A stretch of 64,000 bases of DNA from Nematostella vectensis (taxonomy: Eukaryota > Cnidaria > Anthozoa > Actiniaria > Edwardsiidae). Both the position numbers and the translations under genes were made by a program. Under the pieces are notes generated by a model, which did not search any database, was not told the DNA's origin, and saw only the letters and a program-made list of their open reading frames with translations. Below are positions 11,620 to 21,244 of the stretch, piece after piece (position 1 is the first letter of the stretch; each line of letters starts with the position of its first letter). Location: NCBI RefSeq assembly GCF_932526225.1, contig NC_064035.1:3843501-3907500 (forward strand), given 5' to 3'.

Positions 11620-14600
11620 CTAAAAAAAAAAAAAGCTTTTAGTTATGATCAATTCTCTAGCTATGTACAAAATAGATTGAACACAGGTTAATCAACTACA
11701 ATACCTTATAACCCTCCTTAGGGAAAAGCTGGTTGAGCTCATCATCACTCAGAACCCTGTTTCTTTCATCTATTTCTCTTTCCCATCTGTAGGCTTGCAT
11801 CTGCTCAGGAGTCATGGATACTAACTGACCTGTAACATTAGCAAAAGTTAAGTTTCTTTTACAGAGGACTAAAATCATTGCCAAAATACCTTGGCAATGA
11901 TCTTGATATTGATGTTCAATTTAACCTTTACTAAAATACTAAGCTTTTCTTTAGAGGGCTACATTTGGCAATGATCTTGATATTGATTTTCAATTTTACC
12001 TTTACTAAAATACTAAGCTTTACTTTAGGGGGTACATTTAAAGTAAGGTGTTACAAAAGATAGCAAAATCTGCCATGATGGTCCAATAATTTTACATTTC
12101 CTTGTATTATTCTTTTGATAAAAGAAGTAGAGATTTTCTTACCTGGGGTAGGTGTATGCATTTGCATGGCCAGTGCACCAGCAGGCGTCACTCCACTAGT
12201 GCCAATCATAGGTGTGGTACCGCCCATTTGACTAGCAGGTGTCTCATCCCAGCGAGAGCGGCGTTTACTACCAGGAGTGGGTGTGGCCCCTGGGGTCTCC
12301 GCGCCCATGCGGTCAGTGCGAGGAGTCTCTGCCCACCCTGGCGTCGAGTGCCCAGGGGTCTCTCCACGCTCTGTTTTAGGTGTTTCATCCCAGCGATTTC
12401 TTCTAGCTGATGCCCCTCCTGAAACCGTGATGTGAGTATTAAAAACAGCTGTTATTAGGTACCCTAAGAAATGCACTAATTAGCAGTTACACTAATTAAC
12501 ATGTACCTGGTGTGGTACCCCCAGGTGTTGCATGCCCAGGTGTAGCCTGTCCGGGTGTAGCGTGACTAGGCGTGGCTTCCCAAATCCTTGTGCTTGGTGT
12601 AGCCCCGGGGGTTTCTGACCCAAGTCTGTGTGGAGTGATGGCCCCAGGTGTCTCTGAACCCTTTGAGCGTCCAGGGGTCTCATCCCAACGACTCAAGGAT
12701 GGGGTAGTAGCCTTCAAGACAAGCTAACAGTTAAAGAAAATGCAGAGTTAAATTATGTGGAATCCATTGTGGAGTTCACCTCTTGATCCCAACCAGACTT
12801 CTTCTTTACAGGAGTCTCTTCAGCATTAGCCTGTTGATCCCAGCGACGTCGCTTCCTCTCTAGAATGCAAGAGTTCGTATGAATAGATGCTGTTAATCAT
12901 ATGCCTGCACAATGGAACAAAGAATTTCTAACATGTCAGTAAGCTAACAGTTTATTGTAATGTAAAGATCTGTCTTGATACGTGAAGGGCTTAACCGGGA
13001 AAACATGTCAATAAGCTAGTATTTTATTGTTAAGATCTACTTTGATACGTAAAGGGCTTTATGTGGCTAACATGTCAATGAGCTAGAAGTTTATTGTAAT
13101 GTAAAGATCTCTCTTGATACATGAAGGGCTTTACGTGGCTAACATGTCAATAAGATAGTAGTTTATTGTAAAGATCTGTCTTGATACGTGAAGGGCTTTA
13201 CCTGGCTAACATGTCAATAAGCTATTAGTTTATTGAAAGATCTGTCTTGATACGTGAAGAGCTTAATGTGGCTAACATGCCAATAAGCTAGTAGTTTATT
13301 GTAAAGATCTGTCTTGATACATGAAGGGATTTACCTGGCTTCGGTTGAGGTGCAGCAGTAGAAACAGGTTTCAATTCTCCAGCTTTGCTCTTGTCCTGAA
13401 GCTGTTTTACAATTTCAACCTAACACATGGCACATGAAAATAAAGATCAAAGGTAATAGAGATGCTAAAGTGAATAATAGGGAACTTAAGCAATGGCAAT
13501 GACCACCGCCAGGAAAACAATATGGTTCACGCTCAGCAATAAATTCCAAATAAATCGCAATGGAATTAGCAAATATATATATATATATACATATATATGT
13601 ATATATATATGTATATATATCTTGGTTTGTAGGAAAAAAAACACGCGAACTACGTTTCATCTCTACAAGCCTGTTTTGTGGTTGCCCACTCATCAGGAGA
13701 TGGTCCCGCTCTACACCTATGTATTGAGCACTGTTATATGAACGCCTGCACTTGCGCATTACATACATATATATATAGTCAGAGACAGATAAAATTAACT
13801 AACATTATTTCTACAGTAGCAAATGTAGTTCAAGGAGATTAGAGGGCAACTGTGTGTGTCCTCAGTTAACTGTGGACTGTTCATGAAATGTTTGGTGAAA
13901 TGTATCACACAGAACACATTTTCACATGCTTCTATTTAGTTCTCAATATAATTGTGTTAGTTTCTGTTTTTAGGTCCCTAAAAACAAGACTAGTCATTTG
14001 AAACATTCATTTTTGACAGTTTGGTTTGTTTATTTATAATCAAGTCTTGTGTGGTCTCGACCTAATCAAAGAGTCATGCCTCTAAATGTATGCTACCAGT
14101 ATCCAGTCAAAACCCTAATATGGGCCACACCTGGTCACGACGCAAGTCATGCTCCTGCATAACATCCTTGTATGTTCTCATGTGTTTTAATTGGTTTGCA
14201 TCAGGGGTTTTCCCACCTTTAAAAACAAAAATAGAACAAAACAGAAATACTTTAGATGTTTATCCAGCTCTAATACAAACCTACTGATATAAAACTGCAG
14301 CACTTTAAAAATATAGAATTTGACTTAGATTGTATCTACTCCCTTCTACCAACTTAAACATGCGTTCTAACTTGTAACACCAGCAAGTCAGCAATAAAGG
14401 GACTGAATACAATCTCCACCCAAGAAACAGCTACACCAATTTTTGACTAAACAATAACCAAATCATGTCTTAAAATGCTGCGTTACAAGATATATACAAC
14501 ATGGTTGACAGCAGGTGTTGAATTTGTTGGATTCCTGCTGAAGACAAACCCGGCATCCAGCTGGCGACTTACTGACTGTCAATCAGGAGGAAGTGCACCT

Positions 14601-16949
14601 TGTTGGTGATCCTGCCATTGCGTTAGAGGTGAAAACCTTAACAAAAATGTCTTAGAGGTCAGTAAGCGACCTCCATGTAGTATGAGTTCAAAACTGGTCG
14701 TTTACGGACTAAAGATTTAAACTTAAAATTCAAAACACCAAAGTTTTCTCTAATGAAACTTGATTGTGACATTCTCAGCATTTTTAGGGTTTTTAGAATG
14801 TTCTCATCAATTTGAACTCTGCTGTTATTATTCTATCAGCAGCATGAGAGGATAGTTGGCATACACATCTAAATAGATCAAGCTACCAAGCAATATCATG
14901 TGCAAGACACAACCAATAAACAAACACCAAATTCCTCAATGGCACAGGTATATTGAAGTTCTATAAACGCAGAAGGCAGAAGAGGCCAAAACCCACGGCT
15001 AGGGAAGAAAGGGGGAGGTGTAAGTATTTGACAAACTTATATCAACTACAATAAGTGGAAAGGGATGGCAAATTTAATACTCTACAGAAATACGCATAAA
15101 AACTGAAACAAAGGAAACATCTTAGTTATATTTGTGATCATAACTAACCATTTTGAGAGTTTGATCACTAAACAATCATCGACATTTCCAAAAAAACTTT
15201 TTGTTCCTTGGAAAAACTGACAAGAAATAAACTCCTTATCCAAGATAATCTCCATGTAGATGACACACACATGCAGATTTCAGTGTTTACAGGCCTCCTC
15301 ATGGGGTATGTTGTATTTTGTGATCAAACTATTTTCTTACAAAGCTGTTATTTTGATATAGTTAATTGGCTATTCCTCTATGAATAAAATAAAGAACTAG
15401 TAGCCAATTAGATGATCTTACAATCACATGATACAAACATATTACAGGAGTAAATCGAAATAGGTTATTCTTCATATTTTATTTCTACAAAATCAATAAT
15501 AGCAATGTTAAACCTGCATAAAAATTGCAGCTCTGAAATGCATTATATTATGAAAACAATTAGGGAGGCCTACCATCAGCAAAGGGATCCAGACGTGGAG
15601 GAGATATAATCATCTGCCGGCGACGAGCCCTGTATTCATCCTCTCTCTCTGCAATAGTTGCCCTTCTGTGTTCTGCAAAAGGATCCACCTAGGGTAGAAA
15701 TAAATGGTCAAAGATGCTCTAGCCATAAATCTGAGGAGTTGCTTTGGCTGACCTGTTCGCCTTGTGTCATGTCGCTGAGGACTGCTGTAGGTGCGGTGTA
15801 TGTTGGGCGCTTAGCTTGCTGCATAAGCGTGGTGCTGTAGTCATCGTCATCCTGTTGAATACAAAATATTCAAGTTTTCAAAAACATCTAAAGATTTTAT
15901 TGTTTAAGAGAATCTTTTTACTATAGTTCTTGGTGCACCATTTGAGCAGCCTAATCTTAAGGTCCAAAACAATTCAACTTAAGGACCCCATGGAAAGAGC
16001 ACTATAAACTTACCTCTTCTTGCTCATTGGCCGCGATTGATGGTACATAACCTTCATATCTGAAAATACAATTATTTGTAAGTGTTACACACGTTAAAGT
16101 ATACTTCACTAAAGTACACATATTCCAGACAGAAATTGAAGTTACCAAATACAGTAGTCCCACTGATGGAGCTTATGAACTTATTATTCCCAAAGGAATG
16201 TGAAACAAAATGGGCACGTCGTTTTTTATTAATATCTGCTGAGCAAAGCAACTGACAAAATAAAACTGCCTTGCCTGTCATGGCATGATCACCTTTTTTT
16301 AATCAAACATAACAAATAAACTTACTTATCAGCAGTGCCATAGATGTCTGTGTCAAATCTACCCGCAGCACCAAGACCAACCTAGTGCAATCATAAAACC
16401 GTTAATACTCAATCACTAAATATAGCAGGTTTTTTTAAGTTAAAAAAGTAAGAACTCGAGAGGAATCGAGCTCCAAACGACCAAATCTTAGCTTATTTCC
16501 GCTTAATAAATTAAGAAATATTAAATGTTATTATATATTTCTGTTTTTGACGACGTCAACGAACTTAAGTATAAACCATGACGTCTAGATTAATTTGGAT
16601 ATTACTACTTCCCCAACTTCATCAATCACAAAGTAAAGAATCGATAAAATTTGGACTTGAATTAATAATTACATATCCATTTGTCATCCTATAATACCTA
16701 GACATGCTCTGGAATCGGTCAAGACATGAAAATAGCTTTTTCTCACCCTTTCACCGTCGTCTGTTTGTCGAGTTCGGTTTTCTTTGCCAGTTCTCCGCGC
16801 TTGTAATTCTTGAATCTGTTTCTCGATCTCTGTAGAAAAAGAAGTTGTTTCTAAAGATAAATAAACGACTAATTTAATTGATTTCATAACAATAAATGAC
16901 AACGAAAATCACCTTCGTGTGTAGTAGGAGCTTTGGCCAAAGTCGCCAT
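1..16949 (-). CDS. SF3B1: Splicing factor 3B subunit 1 (SF3B1/SF3b155), 3' end cut by window
   Basis: SF3B1 is the large scaffold of the SF3b complex in the U2 snRNP; it clamps the branch-point helix in the nucleus. I find 29 exons whose phases join without a break (3,691 coding bases, about 1,230 residues). The human protein has about 1,304, so the last roughly 75-80 codons lie beyond position 1. The start is the ATG at 16947-16949, giving [12 protein letters not shown] before the first donor. The N-terminal part has repeated RWDETP and TPG motifs; the rest is HEAT repeats very close to the human sequence. The lysine equal to human K700 (QQKVRT) is residue 717, and the equivalents of R1074 and V1078, known for splicing-inhibitor resistance, are conserved at 1091 and 1095. 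Introns make up most of the span and are full of repeats. Identity is very secure; single exon edges were set by eye. Confidence 0.97.
1151..2150 (+). mobile_element. piggyBac-like non-autonomous element, copy A (diverged)
   Basis: This stretch of the intron between SF3B1 exons 26 and 27 is a diverged relative of the element at 6434-7440 in the same orientation. Shared pieces include AACCCTTTCACTCCTGGG at the left end, an AAAAACAGACTGAAAA segment followed by a run of Cs, a middle part containing TTTGGCTTCGGGG, and a segment reading TATTTGTG...CTTGATCTGTGTTTGC. The left end lacks a clear TTAA, and the right end is too decayed for an exact border. I see no transposase reading frame. Confidence 0.5.
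2580..3045. repeat. 93-base tandem repeat, about 5 copies, intronic
   Basis: Five copies with a period of exactly 93 bases: the landmark GGCATA/GGCATAG recurs at 2596, 2689 and 2782 and onward. Copies differ at few sites (A/G in the landmark, AATTAAGC versus AATCAAGC). Because 93 is divisible by three, the minus strand stays open as a 31-residue repeated ORF, but this lies in an SF3B1 intron with no coding support. Confidence 0.95.
3600..4140. repeat. AT-rich dispersed-type repeat with recurring ATTACGCG
   Basis: In the intron between SF3B1 exons 24 and 25 the motif AATTACGCG or a close variant (ATTACGCACT, ATTACACGG) recurs at irregular spacing from about 3613 to 3785 and again near 4126. 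The wording is unlike neighbouring intron sequence and suggests a decayed interspersed element. No coding content and no clean ends were seen. Confidence 0.35.
4143..4516. repeat. 22-base tandem repeat with ATGCAT core, about 17 copies
   Basis: The unit, 22 bases long, reads roughly AATGATATAATGCATCATGG plus two bases, with rare variants (GTGTAA, CAATCATA, CAATGCTA). Each unit contains the palindrome ATGCAT and the longer near-palindrome ATGATATAATGCATCAT. The array stops only about 20 bases from the 5' splice site of SF3B1 exon 24, inside the intron. Confidence 0.95.
4975..5395. repeat. 35-base tandem repeat, about 12 copies
   Basis: A 35-base unit containing AAATGACAGGGCACTTTAAA and GCAACCAGAT repeats between SF3B1 exons 23 and 24. 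Two unit types alternate in part of the array: one with GGGCAC and one with GCGCAC, paired with ATGACC or ATAACC, which suggests a 70-base higher-order unit. Confidence 0.95.
6434..7440 (+). mobile_element. piggyBac-like non-autonomous element, copy B, with TTAA ends
   Basis: The left end reads TTAACCCTTTGACTCCTGG and the right end, read on the other strand, TTAACACATTGACCCCTCAA: imperfect inverted termini both bounded by TTAA, the target and duplication used by the piggyBac family. The interior (about 1 kb) has no transposase frame, so it would be a non-autonomous derivative. It lies in the SF3B1 intron between exons 22 and 23, and copy A lies in another intron of the same gene. Family assignment rests only on TTAA plus termini. 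Confidence 0.55.
9047..9154. repeat. 35-base triplication spanning the acceptor of SF3B1 exon 19
   Basis: A 35-base unit containing CATCAACTAGACCTGTGAG occurs three times in tandem. On the minus strand each copy carries a 3' splice site (TATACTCACAG followed by GTCTAGTTGATGA) plus about 14 bases of exon 19. Only the copy at 9047-9060 runs into the rest of the exon. Exon 19 begins at 9060 in my model, directly before the K700-equivalent codon. Confidence 0.95.
9750..9771 (+). repeat. (CAA)n microsatellite
   Basis: About seven AAC/CAA triplets in an SF3B1 intron. No further structure seen. Confidence 0.9.
11705..16949 (-). CDS. SF3B1: SF3B1 exons 1-12: N-terminal RWDETP/TPG region
   Basis: Exons in transcript order: 16913-16949, 16747-16829, 16326-16381, 16014-16059, 15753-15851, 15574-15688, 14131-14216, 13335-13419, 12780-12859, 12507-12711, 12143-12418, 11705-11829. 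This is the mostly disordered N-terminal half known in the family to bind U2AF-like ULM partners and SF3B14a/p14 and to be phosphorylated on TP sites. Visible landmarks are an acidic DDDDYSTTL stretch (exon 5), VDPFAEHR (exon 6), the basic RKRRRWDQ (exon 9), [17 protein letters not shown] (exon 10), and [11 protein letters not shown] plus [16 protein letters not shown] (exon 11). Exon 12 encodes [20 protein letters not shown], where the conserved fold-entry segment begins. The linkers are less conserved than the HEAT region, as is usual for this protein. Confidence 0.95.
11897..12040. repeat. Two-copy tandem duplication of about 72-77 bases, intronic
   Basis: TGGCAATGATCTTGATATTG begins each half, followed by CCTTTACTAAAATACTAAGC and then a TTTAGNGGG stretch. 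It sits between SF3B1 exons 11 and 12. The copies differ by a few substitutions, suggesting an old duplication. Confidence 0.85.
12930..13334. repeat. 63-71-base tandem repeat ending on the donor of SF3B1 exon 8, about 6 copies
   Basis: The landmark AACATGTCAATAAGCTAG recurs near 12931, 13002, 13069, 13141, 13208 and 13271. Most units also contain a version of GAAGGGCTTTACCTGGCT, which on the minus strand reads AGCCAGGTAAAGCCCTTC: the last six exon bases and 5' splice site of exon 8 (real donor at 13334/13335). Some copies have lost the GT (TTATGTGGCT, TTACGTGGCT). The array is intronic and ends at the real exon. Confidence 0.9.
13575..13620. repeat. (TA)n/ATACATAT microsatellite
   Basis: Alternating TA with interspersed ATACATATATATG steps. 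A second, shorter ATACATATATATATAG tract at 13762-13779 brackets the hammerhead-bearing segment from the other side, so both may belong to one decayed element. Confidence 0.9.
13658..13702 (-). ncRNA. Type I hammerhead ribozyme motif, Penelope-like, with one core substitution
   Basis: Read on the minus strand from 13702: CATCTC (stem I), CUGAUGA (13696-13690, catalytic box), G-UGG-GCAA-CCA-C (stem II with a GCAA tetraloop), AAAA (13677-13674, where the consensus is GAAA), CA-GGCU-UG closing a three-pair stem III together with the flanking A and U, UA as the cleavage dinucleotide, then GAGAUG pairing perfectly with CATCTC. Order, spacing and very short stem III match the minimal type I hammerheads known from Penelope-like retroelements. 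Core G12 is A here, so strong cleavage is unlikely. The segment lies in the intron between SF3B1 exons 7 and 8 and on the gene's transcribed strand, so it is present in the pre-mRNA. Confidence 0.75.
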
Positions 16950-18640
16950 TTTGTTTCACTCGTGCGTTCGACAACGGAGCTAGACCAACATGCATTGTGG
17001 TTGCCTCGTGAACATCTCCCGGATGCAAAACCACAGGGATACCATAGAATGATGTCATCGTGTTGCTGAAAATAAGAAAATGCCAATTCGTTTTGTAGCA
17101 GGTCAAGTTGAGCAGGTACAAACACGGTACTGAGTGATTGACAGTTTAAAGGATGAAAAAAGCACCATAATTAGTTCATTCAGATACTGCGGTTTAACGT
17201 GCCCGGAGTAGAGAACAGCAAGATTTCGGTGGATCCTTCCAGGATCATCTCGTTTAACCAGCGCAGCCAAAAGTGGTTAATTATGAGTTTCGTATTGTGT
17301 GTCAAGGTCACCACCATACGCATAGCTGTCAACCCAACTTGGACAGGAATCTTATGAAATCGGGTGAAATACAGTAAATACGTGAAACAATACCAAGAGA
17401 GCCAATGAAGGTGAATACAGAGAATGTATAAACATCCTCACAAAAATAAGGCTTGTGATGAAGTCCAAAATCTTGTGACACCCACCTAATGCGGGTGAGT
17501 TGACAGCTATGCATACGATAGCTCCAGTTATAGCCCATTGTTTTAAATGCCGAGCATTTACAATTTGTTAAAGAGATTACCAAGGTTATCGCATTAAATG
17601 ATTTTTAGCAGAATGGGATATATATTATTCAAGCTGGATATTCGCCGGTGTTCAAAGTGCTGTGTATATATGATATATTTTTTTTCACCAATATCATACT
17701 TTATAAAGTATGATATGATATACGGGTTTGAAAGCAACTTTAGTCTTTCAGTAACAATCCTAATGATTGAATGACAATTCATTGTGTGCTAAATCTTAAT
17801 AAATCATGAGTAACATACTCCTGGTATTCTTGAACAATTTTGTCTAAGCGTCCATTGGCAGAGTTCGAAAGTGATCAGCAGGAAGTCTTTACCAAACTCA
17901 TGCAATTATTACAAACAACTATAAATACTTGGTTATACTCGTGGATACATATGTATACTTGCAAACTTGTTCGTCTCCGAAAACTCATTTAAGAGAAATG
18001 AGAATCTGGAAAGGACATTTTAATTGTCGGTGTTTATTTTTCTTCGACAAAAAAGGCGGAGCAAGGAACGTTAGAATTAGTAAGTATTGCGGAACACACC
18101 ATACACGCAATACAAATGACAATACGCATTTAACCTATTTCAAAATGCTTTGAAGAGAAAAAGACAGATGTCTCACCATTAGGCTCCATTTGTACGGTGA
18201 CGCTCGAATTTTTGAAGGCGTAAAATTCTTTTAAGTTGCACGTCCTTTTTAGATGGGACCTGACTAGCTCCTAACTGGACGAGAAAAGATGGCCAGTGCA
18301 AAGATACCTTGTAAACAAAGTAAACTTATCAAGGTTCTATGTAAACGCATTTTCGAGATAATTCTTGAGAGGTCGAAAATTCGAACGGCACATTGGAAAA
18401 GGGGCCTCGATTACGTCATGTTACAATTTATCACTATTATGAATAAGATACGAGCGGTATACGTACACGAAATATCCCAGAAAAGCCTTTCTTCAATCAT
18501 CAAGAAGCTTCCGACGGTTTTGAGATAAAAATGGCTGTCATATGTTTTTATCGGGTTTTATGAATTAATTCATTTTGATCAGTAATCAGCACAATACCAT
18601 ACTTCCCATGAATTGTCGCAAACTTTGTGTTTATTACTTT
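16950..18640. other. Intergenic stretch between divergent SF3B1 and acetyltransferase genes
   Basis: The SF3B1 5' UTR and promoter and the promoter of the divergent acetyltransferase must lie here. I could not fix a TATA box or initiator. It contains the inverted-repeat element at 17315-17517. A short ATG-initiated ORF at 18289-18528 has no recognisable domain and is not called. Confidence 0.5.
17315..17517. mobile_element. Small inverted-repeat element (MITE candidate), about 203 bases
   Basis: CATACGCATAGCTGTCAAC at 17315-17333 is matched by GTTGACAGCTATGCATACG at 17499-17517, a 19-base inverted pair with two differences. The roughly 165-base interior has no coding content. No clear target duplication was seen, so the superfamily is open. 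Confidence 0.6.
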
Positions 18641-18646
18641 TATCAC

Positions 18647-18785
18647 AGAGCATATCTACTTGACTACTTGACTTATTGCTGCTTCAATACTTTTATTATA
18701 GAGCATATCTACTTGACTACTTGACTTATTGCTGCTTCAATACTTTTATTACAGAGCATATCTACTTGACTACTTGACTTATTGC
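18647..18785 (+). repeat. 53-base repeat, about 2.6 copies, each with an acceptor-like site
   Basis: AGAGCATATCTACTTGACTA begins copies at 18647, 18700 and 18753 (period exactly 53). Each is preceded by TTTTATCACAG, TTTTATTATAG or TTTTATTACAG, all usable as 3' splice sites on the plus strand. It lies just upstream of the acetyltransferase ATG at 18818, so it may form the edge of a leader exon. Confidence 0.9.
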
Positions 18786-18817
18786 TGTATCAAGGTGTTA
18801 CGGAGATTCCAATCGAG

Positions 18818-19534
18818 ATGACGACGATCACTACCATGATTGAAACAGAGATGGAATTAGATATCGAGGCTTCTTCATCGCGCAGTTCATTCCTCTCTAG
18901 AATAAAGCACAATGTAAGGCGCTTCAGACAAGAAGATCAGAACCAGATACGCCAAATTTACCTTGACGCACAGCGAAGCATCATCAAAGCTGCGTTCGTG
19001 GCGGGTATTCAGAAGCCATTCATCACAATACCTGCCTTGTTTCTAACTCGCTTGGTCGCCGCGGTGACGTCAGTATGGCTAGCACTGATTGGCTTAGGTC
19101 TTATTGTGTCCGCTGTTTATATATCTTACTATTTAAAGTTTATGCAACACATAAATCACGCTCTTGAAACTGATTTGGCAGACATTAGCAAGAGCTACTC
19201 AGTTGAGAAATCAAGTTTTTGGGTAGTTGAACGCAACAATGAAGTCGCAGGATTCGTCGGCGTTGTCCACAGGGATACCAGCACAATTGAGTTACAAAGA
19301 CTGACAGTTGCGCCAGAATATAGACGTCAGGGCATCGCAGAATCCCTGTGCCGTTACGTGATAGCCTTGTACGCGGAAATGAAGCTCCTGCGCCTGCGTC
19401 TAGAGTGTACGGAGTCACATGACGCCGCCAAGAATCTCTACCGGAAGCTGGGATTCACGCTGACCGATTGCGTGACAGACCCATATGCACTTTCGGCTGT
19501 CACGCTAGAGCATCACTCAATCAATCTAACCTAG
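18818..19534 (+). CDS. Membrane-anchored GNAT N-acetyltransferase, NAT8/camello-like
   Basis: An intronless 238-residue protein. The C-terminal half is a GNAT fold that transfers acetyl from acetyl-CoA: FWVVERNNEVAGFVGVV (residues 134-150), then motif A VAPEYRRQGIAESLCR (164-179), whose RRQGIA is the acetyl-CoA pyrophosphate loop, then LRLECTESHDAAKNLYRKLG (193-212), the typical last part of the fold. Residues about 69-108 are strongly hydrophobic, as in NAT8-family enzymes held in the ER or Golgi membrane. I start at the ATG at 18818; the frame is open a little further upstream but has no earlier ATG. Substrate cannot be read from sequence; family members act on cysteine conjugates or lysines of secretory proteins. 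Confidence 0.88.
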   Translation: MTTITTMIETEMELDIEASSSRSSFLSRIKHNVRRFRQEDQNQIRQIYLDAQRSIIKAAFVAGIQKPFITIPALFLTRLVAAVTSVWLALIGLGLIVSAVYISYYLKFMQHINHALETDLADISKSYSVEKSSFWVVERNNEVAGFVGVVHRDTSTIELQRLTVAPEYRRQGIAESLCRYVIALYAEMKLLRLRLECTESHDAAKNLYRKLGFTLTDCVTDPYALSAVTLEHHSINLT

Positions 19535-21244
19535 CTGATTTGTGGTGAAAAAAAAGGAATTTTTTTACCAAAAAAGGATGCGTAGGCTTCCCACATGCCA
19601 GGGAAATGATTAAATTTTCCCCATAAAGCATAATTCGTAGTCATTCCAAAAAAGAATTTGCAAATCTTCTTGATTTTGAATTAAATTTGCTGGCCCCTGT
19701 AACAACAATAATAGCTCAAGTATTAAACAGGCCATATGTTTGCTTGAACATCAACATCAAACAAACCGGAAGCGAAACCGTTTATTTTCATCTACTCCAG
19801 ACACTAATAAATGCCATGTTTATTCCATTGCGACTAGTTTAGATTTAGAAAACTAGGCAAATTCGCATCTTGCGGCAAATAGCTGTATCATAGCTTACTA
19901 TAGCTTTATCATAAAGTTGTTTGTAATAAACATACAGGAATACGTATGTACGTGAAACATTGTCCTTCCCTACATATCTTATTGCATAGTGTCTGTGGAG
20001 AACCAATCAGAAGAAGGATTATATAACGATAGCCTCGATATGGCGATACTCGATATAACGATGCTCGATCATATAACGATAGTCTCGATATAGCGATACT
20101 CGATATAACGATGCTCGATCATATAACGATAGTCTCGATATAGCGTTACTTGATATAGCAATACTCGATATAACGATAGTCTCGATATAGTGATACTCGA
20201 TATAACGGTAGTCTGGATATAGCGATACTCGATATAGTGATATCGATTTCAGGGCCCGTCAACCATCAAATATATGGAAAAAAATAACGATTGGAATTGG
20301 AAATAAACATAAATTATTATTACTAAACGGTACAATATTCCGGTTCCTTACCATATCGTTATTTCGAGATTCCACTCAGTGTTATGGCACACCATAAGGT
20401 AAAAAAAATCAAAAGTAAATAAAAGACACAGCGAGCTGTACGTGCCTTTAATAAAGGGCTAAGCCTGGTTATTGCCTTTGTATTGTAAAAGTTGCTACAT
20501 AGCGGTGCTTAGGCCGAAATCTCCAGGATTTGCTGATGATGTGCGTGGCCAAAGATTTCATATGCTAATTCAATTCGCGCGCACCCCTTTCAGAGTACAG
20601 CTTTTTAAAGCTGTCGTACGACGTTTCAATGAATCATTCTTGAGAAATATTCCTTCCAACTATACAGGTGGGTTTTATCATCAAGAGAATGTGAACTTTC
20701 CTATATACTTCTTCCTAGGCTTCGACTTCGCTCACCAAGGCTGTGGGCTCCCTGTGGGCCGATGCCGATCTTAGCCCGCATTGTTGTTCGCTGACCAGAG
20801 TTCAATATGGCGGACGAAGTTCCAATGAATCAAACTTGATTGTTTTAAGAGAAGTAGAATTCACATTTAACTAGTTTGATTTTATGTAAGTAAAGGGATC
20901 TAACGCCCGATATATTTATTTTTTTAACCACAATGGTGGTCTAGGTTTTTCTACATAGACTTCGCTTTTTATTTTGGTTTAGTTTTTTCAAACCTTCGCT
21001 TTGGCTATTTCTTTATTCGCTGAAACACTATCTTAATCTTAATTACCATCACTCATAATCATTATTCACCACTATCACCATTACTATGTTAATCCAGTTG
21101 CATTAAATATATAAAACTACTCAAACTAAAAATGTGATAACTGTTTAAAGGAGCTTCTTTCTAAACATATCTGATATATTAAGTTATATGACCTTCTGTA
21201 AGACTCTTAATGTCATTCACATATATTTTTATTTGCAGTTTGCT
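19535..21244. other. Intergenic stretch with possible leader of the Alba gene
   Basis: Apart from the repeat at 20023-20245 I see no gene. ATGGCGGACGAAGTTCC at 20807 opens an 11-codon frame ending in TGA at 20839 and could be an upstream ORF in a leader exon. A donor-like TTATGTAAGTAAAG follows near 20886, and an acceptor TTTGCAG precedes the Alba start codon. The leader exon is a guess. Confidence 0.35.
20023..20245. repeat. Short tandem repeat of CTCGATATAGCGATA type
   Basis: Units built from CTCGATATAGCGATACTCG and ATATAACGATAGTCTCGA repeat irregularly, with a longer period of about 60 bases visible in the first half. It lies between the acetyltransferase and the Alba gene. No function suggested. 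Confidence 0.85.

Noticed and set aside
18289-18528. 79-residue ORF with ATG between SF3B1 and the acetyltransferase
   Set aside because: No recognisable domain, no supporting splice or context signal; likely chance in AT-rich DNA.
20472-20774. 100-residue plus-strand ORF upstream of the Alba gene
   Set aside because: No family resemblance, and it overlaps the likely promoter and leader region.
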